Assembly (NCBI GenBank): GCA_031274005.1
Contig: JAISQU010000163.1
Location: 1 to 5,121, forward strand
DNA: 5,121 nt
From: Spirochaetales bacterium
Lineage (GTDB): Bacteria; Spirochaetota; Spirochaetia; DTKZ01
Direction of reading: 5' to 3'
In this document: piece by piece, positions 4,018 to 5,121 of the stretch
Numbering within the stretch: position 1 is the first letter of the stretch
Layout of the letters: each line of letters opens with the position of its first letter
Notes under the pieces: generated by a model
What the model was told of the DNA's origin: nothing
Database searches by the model: none
The model's input: only the letters and a program-made list of their open reading frames with translations
Program-made: the position numbers and the translations under genes

Positions 4018-5121
4018 TTAGCAGCCCACCACCCTCACCCTGCCTTCTTCCGTCCAGCCGAGCCGCGTTTCCCAGGGCAATTGTTTTACCTCGGGCCGCC
4101 TGTCAAAAATAACCAGCCAGGCGGGCGCGGCGGCGTCTATTTTATCGCGGTACATTTCAATCTGCCGCAGGCCTTCTTCCCTTACCGATTCCGGGGTGTC
4201 CCAGGAGCGTACCAGCTTATCCTCAATAATGTACCACTGCCCGCCATATTCCACAGCCAAGTCCATGCGGCCCCGGCCCGCGGCGTACTCCCGCTCAATC
4301 CGCCCGCCGCCGTTAAGAATCCGCTGCAAAAAGGCCATTAAGAGCAAATGAGGAAAGGCTTCCGTGTAGTCCGCTTTTTGCTCCCAGATCTCCGAATGTT
4401 TGCGCCAGAAACCCTGGAATTCTCTCATAAGAGTATCCAGATCCAGAGACCCGTCGGGCTTCTTCCATTGCCATGAAGACGGCGGCGGAAGGCTGTCGTG
4501 GTAGCCTGAGTTTAAATACCGGGTCAGTATTTCCGCGTAGAGCGGATTGGCCAGGGTAAATCCCGTTTCGCTGTCCCATGTAATAAGCCCCAAATCAATG
4601 GCCAGTTCCACATCCGGGTTCATCCGCCCTATGGACGGGTCGGCCTCGCCGGTAATAATCGCTTCTACCACATATTTGATTCTCGGATCCCGAAGGCGCG
4701 CGCCCAGAGCCTCCAAATGGGTTTCACGGGCGGCGATCATCTGTTCCCGCGCCTGCTCAAGATGTTCCCGGCTTACCGTTTCCCTGCTCTCTTCGTCTAA
4801 AACCCGCATGGTAGCGCGTTTAAATAAAGAGTTAACAATCCAGGGTTGGCCTTTCGACTGGTCATACACATAATCCAAGGCTTCGCCGCTTATCCGCTGG
4901 CCGGTCTCTTTCGTCCGCTGGGCAAACAGCCTGGCAATATCATCACGGTGAAAGCTGGAAATTACCGCGGAATCTTCTTTTATGTGAGCCGGTTCCAAAA
5001 TGAAACCATTTTTTGAAGCCCGTGGGGCGCAATGGGATTGAAGGGGCGCGAAGCGGCCGCGCCAGCGGCGGAACCCCCGGAAAGCCCGGTTTTTGCGAAG
5101 CAAAAATGCGCGCGAATGATT
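4018..5121 (-). CDS. AAA-type ATPase C-terminal part with PD-(D/E)XK nuclease-like domain, 5' end outside the window
   Basis: The frame is open from the TAA at 4018-4020 to the right edge, so the true start may lie outside. A TTG at 5101-5103 would give 361 residues (numbering used here); no in-frame ATG occurs before residue 99. From about residue 38 it matches a bacterial family I recall as an AAA-like ATPase followed by a restriction-endonuclease fold: the lid/winged-helix part with GQPWIVNSL (85-93), a helical linker (DLDTLMREFQGFWR, 221-234), then a C-terminal core D281...E294-D-K296, the D-(x12)-ExK pattern of PD-(D/E)XK enzymes, with Q314 and Y318 on the next helix. Full members carry Walker A and B about 200 residues earlier; neither is visible here. 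Residues 1-37 are Arg-rich, lack homology to the family by eye, and are coded by palindromic DNA (see 5024-5106). So this is either a truncated or invaded gene, or an ATPase interrupted in frame by a repeat. The next gene starts 13 bases on. Substrate unknown. Confidence 0.7.
   Translation of the reverse strand, partial: NHSRAFLLRKNRAFRGFRRWRGRFAPLQSHCAPRASKNGFILEPAHIKEDSAVISSFHRDDIARLFAQRTKETGQRISGEALDYVYDQSKGQPWIVNSLFKRATMRVLDEESRETVSREHLEQAREQMIAARETHLEALGARLRDPRIKYVVEAIITGEADPSIGRMNPDVELAIDLGLITWDSETGFTLANPLYAEILTRYLNSGYHDSLPPPSSWQWKKPDGSLDLDTLMREFQGFWRKHSEIWEQKADYTEAFPHLLLMAFLQRILNGGGRIEREYAAGRGRMDLAVEYGGQWYIIEDKLVRSWDTPESVREEGLRQIEMYRDKIDAAAPAWLVIFDRRPEVKQLPWETRLGWTEEGRVRVVGC
5024..5106. 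repeat. cluster of short palindromes and a direct repeat
   Basis: Within about 80 bases there are: a 7-bp hairpin TTTTTGC-GAA-GCAAAAA (5090-5106); CCGG/CCGG pairing around 5077-5088; a 5-bp hairpin GCCGC-GCCA-GCGGC (5056-5069); an alternative GCGCG/CGCGC pairing (5046-5050 with 5058-5062); and a direct repeat GGGGCGC at 5024-5030 and 5043-5049. The stretch is more GC-rich and low-complexity than the gene body and codes the anomalous Arg-rich N-terminus of the ATPase/nuclease frame. It looks like a dispersed intergenic or REP-like element, but its copy number cannot be judged from one window. Confidence 0.5.

Larger units (their letters stand above)
698..5121 (-). other. putative four-gene operon: ATPase/nuclease - SNF2 - mntA - hepT
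   Basis: All four genes share strand and are separated by +13, +12 and -8 bases. The ribosome site of mntA overlaps the helicase stop codon, and hepT starts inside mntA. No internal promoter or terminator stands out. The first promoter must lie beyond the right edge or within the palindromic stretch near 5040-5106. Content combines nucleic-acid translocation (SNF2), a nuclease fold and a HEPN/nucleotidyltransferase RNase switch, a mix typical of defence loci, though joint function is inferred from arrangement only. Confidence 0.6.

Noticed and set aside
4313..4579. Minus-strand ORF of 88 codons inside the ATPase/nuclease gene
   Set aside because: It is a shifted-frame shadow of the real frame, which shows family motifs throughout the same bases.
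5024..5049. Direct repeat GGGGCGC separated by 12 bases, considered as a CRISPR fragment
   Set aside because: The repeat is only 7 bases, occurs twice, and the spacing is too short for CRISPR repeats and spacers.
5074..5088. CCCCCGGAAAGCCCGG resembles the IS end hairpin
   Set aside because: The stem is broken relative to the 19-base IS hairpin, no transposase or second end lies nearby, and GC-rich hairpins of this kind arise easily; not enough to call an IS remnant.

Overview
The window holds two unrelated blocks, both read from the minus strand. Base composition is moderate, codon use looks uniform across the long genes, and the bacterium cannot be named from sequence alone. The AAA/PD-(D/E)XK family at the right edge and the dense short palindromes recall host-associated anaerobes such as Treponema, but that is an impression, not a demonstration.

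Left block (about 1-621): a short IS200-type (IS200/IS605 family, tnpA-only) insertion sequence. An identical 19-base hairpin (CCCCCGGCAAAGCCGGGGG on the + strand) lies at each end. Between them is a Y1 HUH transposase gene, tnpA (90-516, minus). It starts with GTG behind a strong AGGAGG, and that Shine-Dalgarno is one arm of a 9-bp inverted repeat. Two single-base frameshifts break the gene; conceptually repaired it gives a normal 142-residue transposase with the HUH motif and the catalytic Tyr. As written, the copy looks dead.

Right block (698-5121): four genes packed head to tail and transcribed right to left. In transcription order they are: the C-terminal part of an AAA-type ATPase with a PD-(D/E)XK nuclease-like domain (4018 to beyond the right edge); an 853-residue SNF2-family helicase/translocase (1443-4004); a minimal nucleotidyltransferase of the MntA type (1143-1430); and a HEPN protein of the HepT type (698-1150). 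Gaps are 13 and 12 bases, and mntA/hepT overlap by 8 bases, so one mRNA is likely.

MntA/HepT is a known toxin-antitoxin design: the HEPN protein is a predicted RNase with an RX4HXY motif, and the nucleotidyltransferase silences it by adding AMP to the motif tyrosine. Coupling that pair to an SNF2 translocase, with a nuclease-like ATPase upstream, resembles an anti-phage defence locus. This is the most interesting hypothesis in the window, but it rests on gene order. The ATPase appears to have lost or displaced its Walker region, because its visible N-terminus is coded by a palindrome-rich, arginine-rich stretch unlike the rest of the protein.
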